From contig CANLUS010000003.1 in NCBI GenBank assembly GCA_947494325.1, positions 372,001 through 436,000 of the forward strand: a stretch of 64,000 nucleotides of DNA. Reading direction: 5' to 3'. The stretch comes from an uncultured Flavobacteriaceae bacterium. Its GTDB lineage: Bacteria > Bacteroidota > Bacteroidia > Flavobacteriales > Flavobacteriaceae. Of this stretch, positions 26,107 to 35,026 are shown piece by piece (positions within the stretch are counted from its first letter, which is position 1; each line of letters begins with the position of its first letter). The notes beneath the pieces were generated by a model, which saw nothing but the letters and a program-made list of their open reading frames with translations, did not search any database and was not told the DNA's origin. The translations under genes and the position numbers were made by a program.

Positions 26107-28497
26107 TTAATTTCTTAAAGGTTTACCTGTTTTTAACATATGCTCGATACGTTCTAGTGTTTTACGCTCTGTACATAAACTCATAAAAGCCTCACGCTCT
26201 AAATCCAATAAATATTGCTCACTCACATAGGTTGGTTCTGATAAATCACCACCGGCCATTACATAGCCTAACTTATTGGCAATTTTCTGATCATGTTCTG
26301 AAGCATATTTACCATGTACTAAGCTATCGGTACCCACTAAGAACATACCTAATGCTTGCTGTCCCATTACATAGGCTTGCTTCGGAGCAGGTTGAGAATA
26401 ACCATCTTCTAACATTTGAATGGCATGACGTTTAGCCGTTGCTATTTGACGATCTTTATTTACAATTACCAAGTCCTTATGCTCCTTGAAGAAGCCTAAA
26501 TCGAAGGCTTCGTGAGCAGAAGTAGCTACTTTCGCCATAGCCACATTAATGAAGTAATCTCTTAGTTTATTTAACTTAACATCGTCTTTCAATGCACCTT
26601 CGGTGGCTCTTAATGCCATTTCTTTTGATCCGGCACCTCCAGGGATAATACCAACACCAAATTCTACCAATCCGATATAGGTTTCCGCTGCAGCGATCAC
26701 TTTATCAGCATGTAATGATAATTCACATCCACCACCTAATGTCATTCCATGAGGAGCAACAATTGTAGGGCAAGAAGAATAACGTAAACGCATCACAGTA
26801 TCTTGGAAATATTTAGCACCAAAATTTAACTCATCATATTCTTGTTCAACGGCCATCATAAAAACCATTCCTAGGTTCGCACCAACTGTAAAGTTAGCTG
26901 CTTGATTCCCTAAGATTACTGCATCATATTCTGTTTCTGCTAAATCGATTCCTTTATTGATGGCTTGCAACACACCAGATCCTAAGGTGTTCATTTTTGA
27001 TTGAAACTCTACATTTAATACACCGTCACCTAAATGTTGAATAGAAGCATCAGCATTATTCCATACTGTTTTAGCTTCACGGATATTATCAAGAATGATA
27101 AAGGCATCTTGACCAGGAATTTTCTCTTGTGATTTTGCAGGAATTGAATAATATTGTCTTGCGCCATCCTTTACAGTATAAAATGTTTTTCCTCCAGCGG
27201 CAACCATTTCAGAAACCCAAGAAGCAGGCTCTAATCCTTCGGCCTTCATTAATTCTAAACCAGCTTCCACACCAACAGCATCCCATATTTCAAACGGGCC
27301 ATGCTGCCATCCGAATCCAGCTTTTACCGCATCATCTATTCTATATAATTCATCAGAAATCTCTGGTATTCGATTCTGAGCATATGAAAACATAAGTGCA
27401 AATGTTTTGCGATAAAATTCTCCTGCTTTATCCTTACCTTTTACAAGTACTTTAAAACGATCAACTACGTTTTCAATAGTTTTAGTTGCTTCTAATGAGG
27501 CAAACTTCGCTCGTTTCTTAGGTCGATATTCTAAAGTGTTTAGGTCTAAGGAGAAAATTTCTTTCCCTTCTTTTTTATAGAATCCTTGTTTTGTTTTACT
27601 TCCTAACCATTTATTCTCCATCATGGTATTGATAAAGTCTGGTAATACGAAAGAATCACGCATTTCATCATTAGGACAATTATCTGCAACACCATTAGCT
27701 GTATGCACTAACGTATCTAATCCAACTACATCTACCGTTCTGAAGGTAGCCGATTTTGCTCTTCCGATTAATGGACCGGTTAATTTGTCAACTTCTTCGA
27801 TGGTTAAATCGAGTTCTTTCACGACATGAAACAAACTCATGATACCAAAAACACCAATTCTATTACCTATAAACGCCGGTGTATCTTTCGCTAAAACAGA
27901 AGTTTTACCTAAAAATTTCTCTCCGTACGTCATTAAGAAATCTGTAACTTCTTGGTCACAATTCGGACCAGGAACGACTTCAAATAGTTTTAAATATCTC
28001 GGTGGATTAAAGAAGTGGGTCACTGCGAAGTTTTTCTGGAAATCTTCACTACGCCCTTCATTCATAAATTTAATAGGAATTCCAGAAGTATTCGAAGTAA
28101 TTAATGTACCTGGTTTTCTATGTTTTTCAACTTGTTCAAAAACTTTTTGTTTGATATCGAGACGCTCAACGACTACTTCAATAACCCAATCAACTTCAGA
28201 GATTTTATGTAAATCATCTTCTAAATTACCTGTTGAAATTCTCGAGGCAAATTTTTGGTTATATATAGGAGAAGGTTTTGACTTCAATGAGGCCTTAAGA
28301 CTACCGTCTACAATACTGTTACGCACTACTTTGCTCTCTAAGGTTAATCCTTTTGCCTTGAAAGCATCAGAAAGCTCCCGAGGTACAATATCAAGTAGCA
28401 AAACTTCTACACCTATATTGGCGAAGTGACATGCAATTCCAGACCCCATGATACCGGATCCAATGACTGCTACTTTTTTAATCGATCGTTTTTTCAT
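26107..28497 (-). CDS. fadN: 3-hydroxyacyl-CoA dehydrogenase / enoyl-CoA hydratase fusion (FadN type)
   Basis: 796 residues. The domain order is 3-hydroxyacyl-CoA dehydrogenase first (NAD loop VIGSGIMGSGIA at 11-22, then two C-terminal 3HCDH domains to about residue 430), enoyl-CoA hydratase second (about 485-720, with GMTLGGGCELSLHAD and GLVEFGVGIIPGGAGSKEM). This is the order of Bacillus FadN (789 residues), opposite to E. coli FadB where the hydratase is N-terminal. The gene order fadN-fadA-fadE is also that of the Bacillus operon. A MarR gene lies just upstream on the same strand (21 bp). Confidence 0.94.
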   Translation of the reverse strand: MKKRSIKKVAVIGSGIMGSGIACHFANIGVEVLLLDIVPRELSDAFKAKGLTLESKVVRNSIVDGSLKASLKSKPSPIYNQKFASRISTGNLEDDLHKISEVDWVIEVVVERLDIKQKVFEQVEKHRKPGTLITSNTSGIPIKFMNEGRSEDFQKNFAVTHFFNPPRYLKLFEVVPGPNCDQEVTDFLMTYGEKFLGKTSVLAKDTPAFIGNRIGVFGIMSLFHVVKELDLTIEEVDKLTGPLIGRAKSATFRTVDVVGLDTLVHTANGVADNCPNDEMRDSFVLPDFINTMMENKWLGSKTKQGFYKKEGKEIFSLDLNTLEYRPKKRAKFASLEATKTIENVVDRFKVLVKGKDKAGEFYRKTFALMFSYAQNRIPEISDELYRIDDAVKAGFGWQHGPFEIWDAVGVEAGLELMKAEGLEPASWVSEMVAAGGKTFYTVKDGARQYYSIPAKSQEKIPGQDAFIILDNIREAKTVWNNADASIQHLGDGVLNVEFQSKMNTLGSGVLQAINKGIDLAETEYDAVILGNQAANFTVGANLGMVFMMAVEQEYDELNFGAKYFQDTVMRLRYSSCPTIVAPHGMTLGGGCELSLHADKVIAAAETYIGLVEFGVGIIPGGAGSKEMALRATEGALKDDVKLNKLRDYFINVAMAKVATSAHEAFDLGFFKEHKDLVIVNKDRQIATAKRHAIQMLEDGYSQPAPKQAYVMGQQALGMFLVGTDSLVHGKYASEHDQKIANKLGYVMAGGDLSEPTYVSEQYLLDLEREAFMSLCTERKTLERIEHMLKTGKPLRN

Positions 28498-28518
28498 TCT
28501 ATTATTGTTCTATTAAAT

Positions 28519-28977
28519 TTATAGCGCCTTGCTTTTTGCCTTAGTAAATATGGCTCGCTCGGCTATTAATTGGTTTATTTTTTCAGTAACTTCAAAAAAG
28601 TGATTTAACTTTTCTTCAGAAACAAAAGCTCTCACTGTTTCATTAAAAGTAATCACAGTTTCTCGAGAAACTTTACGCATTTCTTTTCCATAGTCTGTTA
28701 ACTTGATTAATACACTTCTACCGTCTTCGGGATTTTTTTCTCTGTAAATGGCGCCTTTTTCTTCCATAGTTTTTAAAATTCTAGAAAGACTTGTTGGTTC
28801 CATTCCCATTAAAGGTCCTAAAGCAGTTGAGGGTGTGCCATTTTCGAAGTCAATATTCAACAGTACAAAGGCCGTTGCCATTGTACTATTATGTTTTGCG
28901 GCTTGCTCATTATACATTTTTGCTACGGCTTGCCAGGTAGCGCGTAGTGAATGATCTATGGTATTCTCTTTATGCAT
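28519..28977 (-). CDS. MarR family transcriptional regulator
   Basis: 152 residues from ATG 28977. An in-frame ATG at 29007 lies inside a 12-bp palindrome and upstream of the promoter box, so it is not used. Winged-helix features: MGMEPTSLSRILKTMEEKGAIYREKNPEDGRSVLI (recognition helix plus wing) at about residues 60-95, flanked by dimerisation helices (MHKENTIDHSLRATWQAVAK and ERAIFTKAKSKAL). Being first in the fad operon and next to a divergent ABC exporter, it probably senses a fatty acid or acyl-CoA and represses its own operon, but the ligand is inferred. Confidence 0.87.
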   Translation of the reverse strand: MHKENTIDHSLRATWQAVAKMYNEQAAKHNSTMATAFVLLNIDFENGTPSTALGPLMGMEPTSLSRILKTMEEKGAIYREKNPEDGRSVLIKLTDYGKEMRKVSRETVITFNETVRAFVSEEKLNHFFEVTEKINQLIAERAIFTKAKSKAL

Positions 28978-28981
28978 GTTA

Positions 28982-28989
28982 CAAATATA
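28982..28989 (-). promoter_or_regulatory. -7 promoter box of the marR-fadNAE operon
   Basis: TATATTTG on the minus strand, exact TAnnTTTG. It ends only 4 bp before ATG 28977, so the transcript would start at or next to the A of the start codon (leaderless). Confidence 0.45.
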
Positions 28990-29000
28990 TAAAAAAATAC

Positions 29001-29012
29001 TATGCATGCATA
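29001..29012. promoter_or_regulatory. 12-bp palindrome TATGCATGCATA, likely MarR operator
   Basis: Perfect 12-bp palindrome between marR and the divergent ABC exporter gene. It covers the -33 region of the marR promoter (about 12 bp upstream of the -7 box), a good position for repression. Probable binding site of the adjacent MarR protein (inference). Confidence 0.5.
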
Positions 29013-29095
29013 ATAAATTTAAAAATAATTATATTTTGTAACAAATGGCAGCTTTTTTTGTCAAATCAATATCTTTACCAAAATTTATTCAATAC

Positions 29096-30022
29096 ATGAA
29101 CAATTTACTTGTCGCTGAAAACATTGTCAAGACTTTTGGCGATTACACAGCGCTCAGCAATGTCTCTATCGAAGTGCCAAAAGGAAGTATTTTTGGATTA
29201 TTAGGACCAAACGGAGCAGGGAAAACCACCCTTATTAGAATTATCAATCAAATTACAATGCCAGATCAAGGTTTGGTAACCCTGGATGGGGAACCTTTAA
29301 AGCCCGATCATATTAAAGACATTGGTTACTTACCCGAAGAAAGAGGCTTATATAAATCAATGAAAGTTGGTGAACAAGCCCTGTATTTGGCTCAACTAAA
29401 GGGATTGAGCAATGCCGAAGCAAAAAAGCAATTGAAATATTGGTTTGACAAGTTCGAAATAGGAGATTGGTGGAACAAGAAAATTCAGGAGTTATCTAAA
29501 GGGATGGCTCAAAAAATTCAATTTATTGTTACGGTATTGCATAAACCTAAATTGTTGATTTTTGATGAACCATTTAGTGGATTTGATCCTATTAATGCCA
29601 ATATGATCAAAGATGAAATCTTGCAATTGAGAGATGATGGGGCCACCGTAATTTTCTCTACCCACCGCATGGAGTCGGTTGAGGAATTATGTGATCATAT
29701 TGCTCTAATACATGAGTCGAATAAAATTCTTGACGGAAAGTTGTTGGATATTAAGCGAGCATATAAATCTAATACCTTTGAAGTAGGTTTGATTACTGAT
29801 AATAAATCTGAAGTTACTCAAAGTTTAAAAGGGAAATTTGAAATCGCTGATGCGACTTTTAAAACGATTAATGATGAACTAAAATTCAATATTAAAATTG
29901 AAAATGGTGCTTCACCTAATGAATTAGTGTCTTATTTAACTTCAAAAGGAGAATTGACCCATTTTGTAGAGGTAGTGCCGAGTGTAAGTGATATTTTTAT
30001 TCAAACCGTTCAAAATAATTAA
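29096..30022 (+). CDS. natA: ABC transporter ATP-binding protein (NatA type)
   Basis: 308 residues from ATG 29096; the frame is open further upstream without supporting features. Walker A GPNGAGKT at 37-44, Walker B LLIFDEPFSGFDP, a variant signature ELSKGMAQKIQF in place of LSGGQ, switch His in STHRMESVE, and the DUF4162-type C-terminal domain. It energises the permease 2 bp downstream, with which it resembles the NatAB Na+/drug exporter family. The exported substrate is unknown. Confidence 0.92.
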   Translation: MNNLLVAENIVKTFGDYTALSNVSIEVPKGSIFGLLGPNGAGKTTLIRIINQITMPDQGLVTLDGEPLKPDHIKDIGYLPEERGLYKSMKVGEQALYLAQLKGLSNAEAKKQLKYWFDKFEIGDWWNKKIQELSKGMAQKIQFIVTVLHKPKLLIFDEPFSGFDPINANMIKDEILQLRDDGATVIFSTHRMESVEELCDHIALIHESNKILDGKLLDIKRAYKSNTFEVGLITDNKSEVTQSLKGKFEIADATFKTINDELKFNIKIENGASPNELVSYLTSKGELTHFVEVVPSVSDIFIQTVQNN

Positions 30023-30023
30023 A

Positions 30024-31340
30024 ATGAATCATTTAGGATTAATTACAAAAAGAGAATTCTTGAATAAAGTGAAGAATAAGTCTTTCATTTTAATGACTTT
30101 TTTAAGTCCGTTGATCATGGTCGGTGTGATTACTTTGGTGGTCTATTTAACGCAATTAAATAATGATAAAGTACGTACCATTTCTGTATTGGATGAAAGT
30201 AAATTATTCGCGAATGAATTTGTTGATACTGAGAATACGAAATACGATTTATTAGAATCACTAGAACTTGATGCAGCAAAAAAAATAGTACAAGAAGCAG
30301 GAACCTATGGCTTATTGTATATACCCAAAGGGGCAACTATAGACGAAATTTCTGATAAAGTTAAGTTCTTTTCTGAAGATTCACCATCATTACTAGTGAT
30401 GGATAAAATTGAGGATAAAATTGAAGAAAAGGCACGAAATATAAAGTTGAAAAATTCAGGTTTGGATCCAGAAATTGTCAATAGTTTAAGGGTGAAAATC
30501 AATGCTAATCTAGAAACTTTTGAAGGAGAAAAAACTTCGAAAATGGGAAGCGGATTGAAGTTGGCAGCAGGTGGAATTGCCGGTTATTTACTCTTTATGT
30601 TTATCATTATCTATGGTAATATGATTATGCGCAGTGTGATTGAGGAGAAAACCAGTAGGATTATAGAAGTTATTATCTCTTCTGTAAAACCTGTACAATT
30701 GTTACTAGGTAAAATATTTGGTACAACGTTGGCAGGAATTACGCAGTTTTTGACATGGGTTATTGTAGGAGGTATATTGGTGACAATTGTATCGGCGGTA
30801 TTCGGAATTGACATTGCAGGTGCTCAGATGGAGCAGCAGCAAGAAGCCATGAATCAAGTGGCAAATAGTCAAGAAGTTCAAAATGGTGTAAATGTCTTGA
30901 TTCAAGAGTTTTTAAATTTACCATTAGCCAATCTTATTATAATGTTCGTTTTCTTCTTTGTAGGAGGGTATTTATTATATGCTTCTTTGTATGCAGCTAT
31001 TGGAGCGGCGGTAGATAATGAAACAGATACACAACAATTCATGTTACCTATTATTATGCCGTTGATGTTGGCTATTTATGTTGGTTTCTTTACGGTTATA
31101 GAAAACCCTCACGGTACCGTGTCGCAAGTGTTTTCTTATATACCGTTTACTTCCCCCGTGGTGATGCTCATGCGTATTCCTTTTGGAGTTCCTATTTGGC
31201 AACAATTAATTTCCCTTGCCGTATTATTTGGCACCTTCTTTTTAACGGTGTTATTTGCAGCAAAAATTTATCGTGTTGGAATTTTAATGTATGGTAAAAA
31301 ACCAAGTTATAAAGAGTTAATAAAATGGTTGAAGTATTAA
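30024..31340 (+). CDS. natB: ABC transporter permease (NatB / ABC-2 type)
   Basis: 438 residues from ATG 30024. First membrane helix at about 21-45 (FILMTFLSPLIMVGVITLVV), a long periplasmic domain at 45-175, then five helices (GYLLFMFIIIYGNMIM, GTTLAGITQFLTWVIVGGI, LIIMFVFFFVGGYLLYASLY and two more at the C-terminus) typical of ABC-2 exporters. VIEEKTSRIIEVIISSVKP is the conserved coupling segment. Follows its ATPase by 1 bp. Paired function: efflux of an unknown substrate. Confidence 0.9.
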   Translation: MNHLGLITKREFLNKVKNKSFILMTFLSPLIMVGVITLVVYLTQLNNDKVRTISVLDESKLFANEFVDTENTKYDLLESLELDAAKKIVQEAGTYGLLYIPKGATIDEISDKVKFFSEDSPSLLVMDKIEDKIEEKARNIKLKNSGLDPEIVNSLRVKINANLETFEGEKTSKMGSGLKLAAGGIAGYLLFMFIIIYGNMIMRSVIEEKTSRIIEVIISSVKPVQLLLGKIFGTTLAGITQFLTWVIVGGILVTIVSAVFGIDIAGAQMEQQQEAMNQVANSQEVQNGVNVLIQEFLNLPLANLIIMFVFFFVGGYLLYASLYAAIGAAVDNETDTQQFMLPIIMPLMLAIYVGFFTVIENPHGTVSQVFSYIPFTSPVVMLMRIPFGVPIWQQLISLAVLFGTFFLTVLFAAKIYRVGILMYGKKPSYKELIKWLKY

Positions 31341-31362
31341 AGTAATCTCGTACCTTTAACTA

Positions 31363-32202
31363 ATGGATAAGCTATTAGATTTTCTTAACTATGAATTTCC
31401 TTTCGGGGATAAGATTCATATATCGGTTAAGGTAATCTTGATTTTAATTATTGCACTGTTCATAGCCTCTTTTGTTTTAAAAACATTACGAAAGTTAATT
31501 ACCAGAAAATTACCTCAAGACGATAAAGTTAAGTTTGTTTCGGTATTTGGTTATTTAAAATGGCTTATTTATGTCATTATTTTCCTATTTACACTTCACA
31601 ACGCAGGTGTAAATGTGACAGCTATTTTCGCTGCTTCTGCGGCGTTATTGATTGGTATTGGATTGGCTTTGCAAACCTTATTTCAAGATATCATTTCTGG
31701 TATTTTTATTTTGATTGATCAAACAGTGCATGTTGGTGATATTATTGAATTAGATGGTAAGGTAGGTAGAGTAGAGGAGATTAATTTAAGAACTACTAGA
31801 GCTGTGACTATTGATAATAAGGTACTAGTTATTCCGAATCATCTATATTTAACGAATACACTATATAACTGGACAGAAAATGGAACTACTACGCGAGAAA
31901 GCGTGCATGTGGGAGTTGCATACGGTAGTGATACCGCATTGGTGAAGCAAGTGTTATTAGAAGTAGCTAAAGATCATCCAGATGTTTTTAAACACCCCGA
32001 ACCCATAGTATTATTTACTAATTTTGGAGATAGTTCATTAGACTTTAAATTAGTTTTTACCTTAAACGATAGTTTTCAAGCTGGAATTCCTAAGAGCGAT
32101 ATTCGATTTGCAATCGACAAAAAGTTCAGAGAACATAATATTGAAATTCCGTTCCCACAGAGAGATATGCGCATTATAAATCCTGAAAATTTAAAGGAAT
32201 GA
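31363..32202 (+). CDS. mscS: Mechanosensitive ion channel, MscS family
   Basis: 279 residues, the size of the basic MscS type. Helices at about 20-40, 66-85 and the pore helix at 88-118 (AIFAASAALLIGIGLALQTL followed by FQDIISGIFI), then the beta-domain VGDIIELDGKVGRVEEINLRTT and the cytoplasmic vestibule domain. Opens under membrane tension to release solutes on hypo-osmotic shock. It starts 22 bp after natB, but no functional link is known. Confidence 0.93.
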   Translation: MDKLLDFLNYEFPFGDKIHISVKVILILIIALFIASFVLKTLRKLITRKLPQDDKVKFVSVFGYLKWLIYVIIFLFTLHNAGVNVTAIFAASAALLIGIGLALQTLFQDIISGIFILIDQTVHVGDIIELDGKVGRVEEINLRTTRAVTIDNKVLVIPNHLYLTNTLYNWTENGTTTRESVHVGVAYGSDTALVKQVLLEVAKDHPDVFKHPEPIVLFTNFGDSSLDFKLVFTLNDSFQAGIPKSDIRFAIDKKFREHNIEIPFPQRDMRIINPENLKE

Positions 32203-32303
32203 TTGAGTAATCGAGATGGCATATATCTTGATATAGAATTAATAAATAAAGCAGATATAATTCAATTTATCACAAAACGACTAAAAGCACCAACAATAAA
32301 ATT

Positions 32304-33467
32304 ATGAGTAAAATATTGATCATAGAAGACGAGGCAGCCATCCGTAGAGTATTAAAAAAGATCATTTCAGAAGAAAATGATGCCTATCAAGTTGAAGAAG
32401 CAGAGGATGGTCTTGCCGGAATGGAACTCATTAAAAATAACGACTACGATTTGATTTTGTGCGATATAAAAATGCCAAAAATGGATGGAGTTGAAGTCCT
32501 TGAAAAAACACAAAAAATAAAACCAGAAATTCCGATGTTGATGATTTCCGGTCATGGAGACCTGGATACAGCTGTGAATACCATGCGCATGGGAGCATTC
32601 GATTATATTTCGAAACCACCAGATTTAAATAGATTGCTAAATGCGGTTCGAAATGCTTTAGATAAAAAGAGTCTTGTAGTAGAAAATAAGCAGCTCAAGA
32701 AAAAAGTGAGTAAGAATTATGAAATGGTTGGTGACAGTGATGCCATTTCACATATAAAAGACATTATTGAAAAAGTAGCGGCAACAGATGCTAGAGTACT
32801 GATTACTGGCCCTAACGGAACAGGGAAAGAATTGGTAGCACATTGGTTACATGAAAAGAGTGAGCGATCTAAAGCTCCAATGATTGAGGTGAATTGTGCT
32901 GCGATTCCATCAGAACTAATCGAAAGTGAATTATTTGGTCATGTAAAAGGTTCTTTTACAGGTGCTAATAAAGATAGAGCCGGTAAGTTTGAAGCTGCTA
33001 ACGGTGGTACCATTTTCTTAGATGAAATTGGAGATATGAGTCTTTCCGCGCAAGCGAAAGTATTAAGAGCGTTGCAAGAAAGTCGCGTAAGCAGAGTAGG
33101 AAGCGATAAAGACATCAAAGTGAACGTACGTGTGGTTGCAGCGACAAATAAGGATTTAAAGAAAGAGATTGCCGAAGGTAAGTTTAGAGAAGATTTATAT
33201 CATAGATTGGCAGTGATTTTAATTAAAGTACCGGCGTTGAATGAGCGAAGAGATGATATTCCGTTATTGATAAAATTCTTTGCAGACAAAATAGCGGCAG
33301 AACAGGGAACTGTGGCAAAATCGTTTTCCGATAAGGCAATTAAAAAATTACAAGAATACGATTGGACAGGTAATATTCGTGAATTACGAAATGTAGTTGA
33401 GCGTTTGATTATTTTAGGCGGAAGTGAAGTTTCGGAAGATGATGTGAAATTATTTGCGAGCAAATAA
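32304..33467 (+). CDS. Response regulator with sigma-54 activator domain, no DNA-binding domain
   Basis: 387 residues. REC domain 1-125 with phosphoacceptor Asp54 (CDIKMPKMDG) and acidic Glu9/Asp9 pocket (IIEDE). AAA+ domain about 140-370: Walker A GPNGTGKE at 169-176, sigma-54 contact loop GSFTGA at 216-221 (consensus GAFTGA), Walker B FLDEIGD at 238-244, and the arginine finger region. The protein ends with EVSEDDVKLFASK at 375-387, with no Fis-type helix-turn-helix, so it should activate RpoN-dependent promoters without its own operator or by another partner. The partner kinase is not adjacent. Confidence 0.92.
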   Translation: MSKILIIEDEAAIRRVLKKIISEENDAYQVEEAEDGLAGMELIKNNDYDLILCDIKMPKMDGVEVLEKTQKIKPEIPMLMISGHGDLDTAVNTMRMGAFDYISKPPDLNRLLNAVRNALDKKSLVVENKQLKKKVSKNYEMVGDSDAISHIKDIIEKVAATDARVLITGPNGTGKELVAHWLHEKSERSKAPMIEVNCAAIPSELIESELFGHVKGSFTGANKDRAGKFEAANGGTIFLDEIGDMSLSAQAKVLRALQESRVSRVGSDKDIKVNVRVVAATNKDLKKEIAEGKFREDLYHRLAVILIKVPALNERRDDIPLLIKFFADKIAAEQGTVAKSFSDKAIKKLQEYDWTGNIRELRNVVERLIILGGSEVSEDDVKLFASK

Positions 33468-33534
33468 AAGTTGATTTTTCGATATTGAGAACTAATATGC
33501 TAAGTATGTGAACATAATAGTATTTTGATTTTCT

Positions 33535-33542
33535 TAAATTTG
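33535..33542 (+). promoter_or_regulatory. -7 promoter box for the gene at 33583
   Basis: TAAATTTG, exact TAnnTTTG, 40 bp before ATG 33583. The 5' leader contains a perfect GGCATGCC palindrome at 33558-33565. Confidence 0.4.
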
Positions 33543-33582
33543 ATATGTTATGCAAGTGGCATGCCTTTAAAATTTTAATATC

Positions 33583-34122
33583 ATGAAATGGAATTCCGAT
33601 AAGATTGTTAGTCTGTCAGCAATGAGTATTAGTTTAATAACCCTCGTCATTTTTATTTACCAAACCAATTTGATGAGTAAACAAAACTATTTATCAATCT
33701 TACCTTATTTGTCACTTTCAATTTCTAGCAGCCCAGTTGATGGTACATTTAAACTTAGATTAGAAAATCATGGAGTGGGGCCTGCTATTATAGAAAGTGC
33801 TATGTGCACCTTTGAAAATAAAAAATATGATTTAAGTGAATTTGATGATGAACTTTTCACTTTTCTTAGAGCGAAAGCACCTGAGTTAGATAGCATAAAG
33901 GCCATATCCCATTCTTCTTTAGAAAAAGGGATGGCAATTCCTATAGGTGCTTCTTACGGACTTATAGAAGTTAATGATTCATCTAGTGACTTTATCTTGT
34001 TAAGTTCTACGTTGAATCGCTTAATCGAAGAAGGTCTTCGGTACGAAGTTATATACCGTTCTATTCAAGATGAAAGATGGTTAATAAATAATGATACTCA
34101 AGGACCTAAGAAATTGAACTAA
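33583..34122 (+). CDS. Hypothetical protein with one N-terminal membrane anchor
   Basis: 179 residues. One membrane helix at about 8-28 (IVSLSAMSISLITLVIFIYQT), then a soluble domain of about 150 residues rich in beta strands (LPYLSLSISSSPVDGTFKLRL, GVGPAIIESAMCTFENKKYD, RYEVIYRSIQDERWL). The strand pattern resembles proteins found as membrane-anchored hypothetical genes in flavobacteria; I recognise no named domain. Followed by a hairpin terminator. No contextual clue. Confidence 0.65.
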   Translation: MKWNSDKIVSLSAMSISLITLVIFIYQTNLMSKQNYLSILPYLSLSISSSPVDGTFKLRLENHGVGPAIIESAMCTFENKKYDLSEFDDELFTFLRAKAPELDSIKAISHSSLEKGMAIPIGASYGLIEVNDSSSDFILLSSTLNRLIEEGLRYEVIYRSIQDERWLINNDTQGPKKLN

Positions 34123-34142
34123 AAGAGCTCACTAACAAAAAA

Positions 34143-34178
34143 ATAGCCTATCGATATATTTATATTTCGATAGGCTAT
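34143..34178. terminator. Terminator-like hairpin between convergent genes
   Basis: 12-bp perfect stem ATAGCCTATCGA / TCGATAGGCTAT (34143-34154, 34167-34178), 12-nt AT loop. A-rich on the left; the T run on the right is weak. Likely ends both the 33583 gene and the DUF4097 operon. Confidence 0.6.
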
Positions 34179-34198
34179 ATATACTTTTAAGAGCTTCT

Positions 34199-35008
34199 TT
34201 ATTTCTCTCTAACTATAATATCTCCATTAAAACTTTTCATCATAATTTCTATACCACCGCCATTAATTTTACCATACACCCATTGTTCAATTTTTACTCT
34301 ATATGTATTTGATCGAGAGCTATTTTCAACTTTAGGTTTTCTTTTCTCAAGCACCATATCAAAATCGGTAAAGATTTCACCTTGATCAGATTTCGCTTTT
34401 ATAGTAGCTTTTGAAGCTTTCGGTAAAGTAATATCGATATCTTCATTAAAACTACTCAGAGCCATATTCGTAGAATTATCAATTTTGCTAAAGTCGACAG
34501 TTAACTTTCCATTGGTTGTGCTAGCATTTACAGAACCACTAATATTGGTCATGGTAATTTTTCCGTTGACATTTTTTATTTCAAAATCACCATTTACATT
34601 GTCTACGTTTATATTACCGTTATTTATTGCGCTTAAGTTCAATGAAAAGTTTTGTGGTACCTTAATATCTAAATTGATACTTCGCTTGTACGAGTTTGTG
34701 CTTATTTTAACGTTGTTGTTATTTTCTTCAGCACTTACATTTAACGTTCCAGACGAGACTCTTTTAAGTCCGTTTTTCGTCGAATTTTTATATCTCTTCT
34801 GAACCATTTCAGCATCAATAATAATTTCTTTGCCGCTATATCCTGTTACAGTAATCGAACCATGAATGAGACCTACTTTTAATTGCCCAGTTTTTCCTGG
34901 ATTGCTTAAAGGAACAACCAACTGTTCTTTTTCATTTCCTTGAGCAATCACTTCAATTGACGAAGTCAGTAAACATGCAATTGCTACTATATGTATTATT
35001 TTTTTCAT
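34199..35008 (-). CDS. DUF4097 family secreted beta-structured protein (paralogue 1)
   Basis: 269 residues. Signal peptide 1-22 (MKKIIHIVAIACLLTSSIEVIAQG). The rest consists of repeated beta strands of the DUF4097 (putative adhesin) type: GNINVDNVNGDFEIKNVNGKI, SGSVNASTTNGKLTVDFSKI, SFNEDIDITLPKASKATI, DQGEIFTDFDMVLEKRK, and a final MKSFNGDIIVREK. The domain forms a right-handed beta-helix in other proteins. Last gene of the ECF sigma operon, 18 bp after its paralogue. Role in envelope surveillance or adhesion is inferred only. Confidence 0.8.
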   Translation of the reverse strand: MKKIIHIVAIACLLTSSIEVIAQGNEKEQLVVPLSNPGKTGQLKVGLIHGSITVTGYSGKEIIIDAEMVQKRYKNSTKNGLKRVSSGTLNVSAEENNNNVKISTNSYKRSINLDIKVPQNFSLNLSAINNGNINVDNVNGDFEIKNVNGKITMTNISGSVNASTTNGKLTVDFSKIDNSTNMALSSFNEDIDITLPKASKATIKAKSDQGEIFTDFDMVLEKRKPKVENSSRSNTYRVKIEQWVYGKINGGGIEIMMKSFNGDIIVREK

Positions 35009-35026
35009 CTTTTTATCTCTTTTAAA

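Noticed and set aside
27839-28429. A 196-codon open frame on the plus strand inside fadN
   Set aside because: It is antisense to well-conserved 3-hydroxyacyl-CoA dehydrogenase sequence, has no homologous motif and no promoter; a shadow of fadN codon use.
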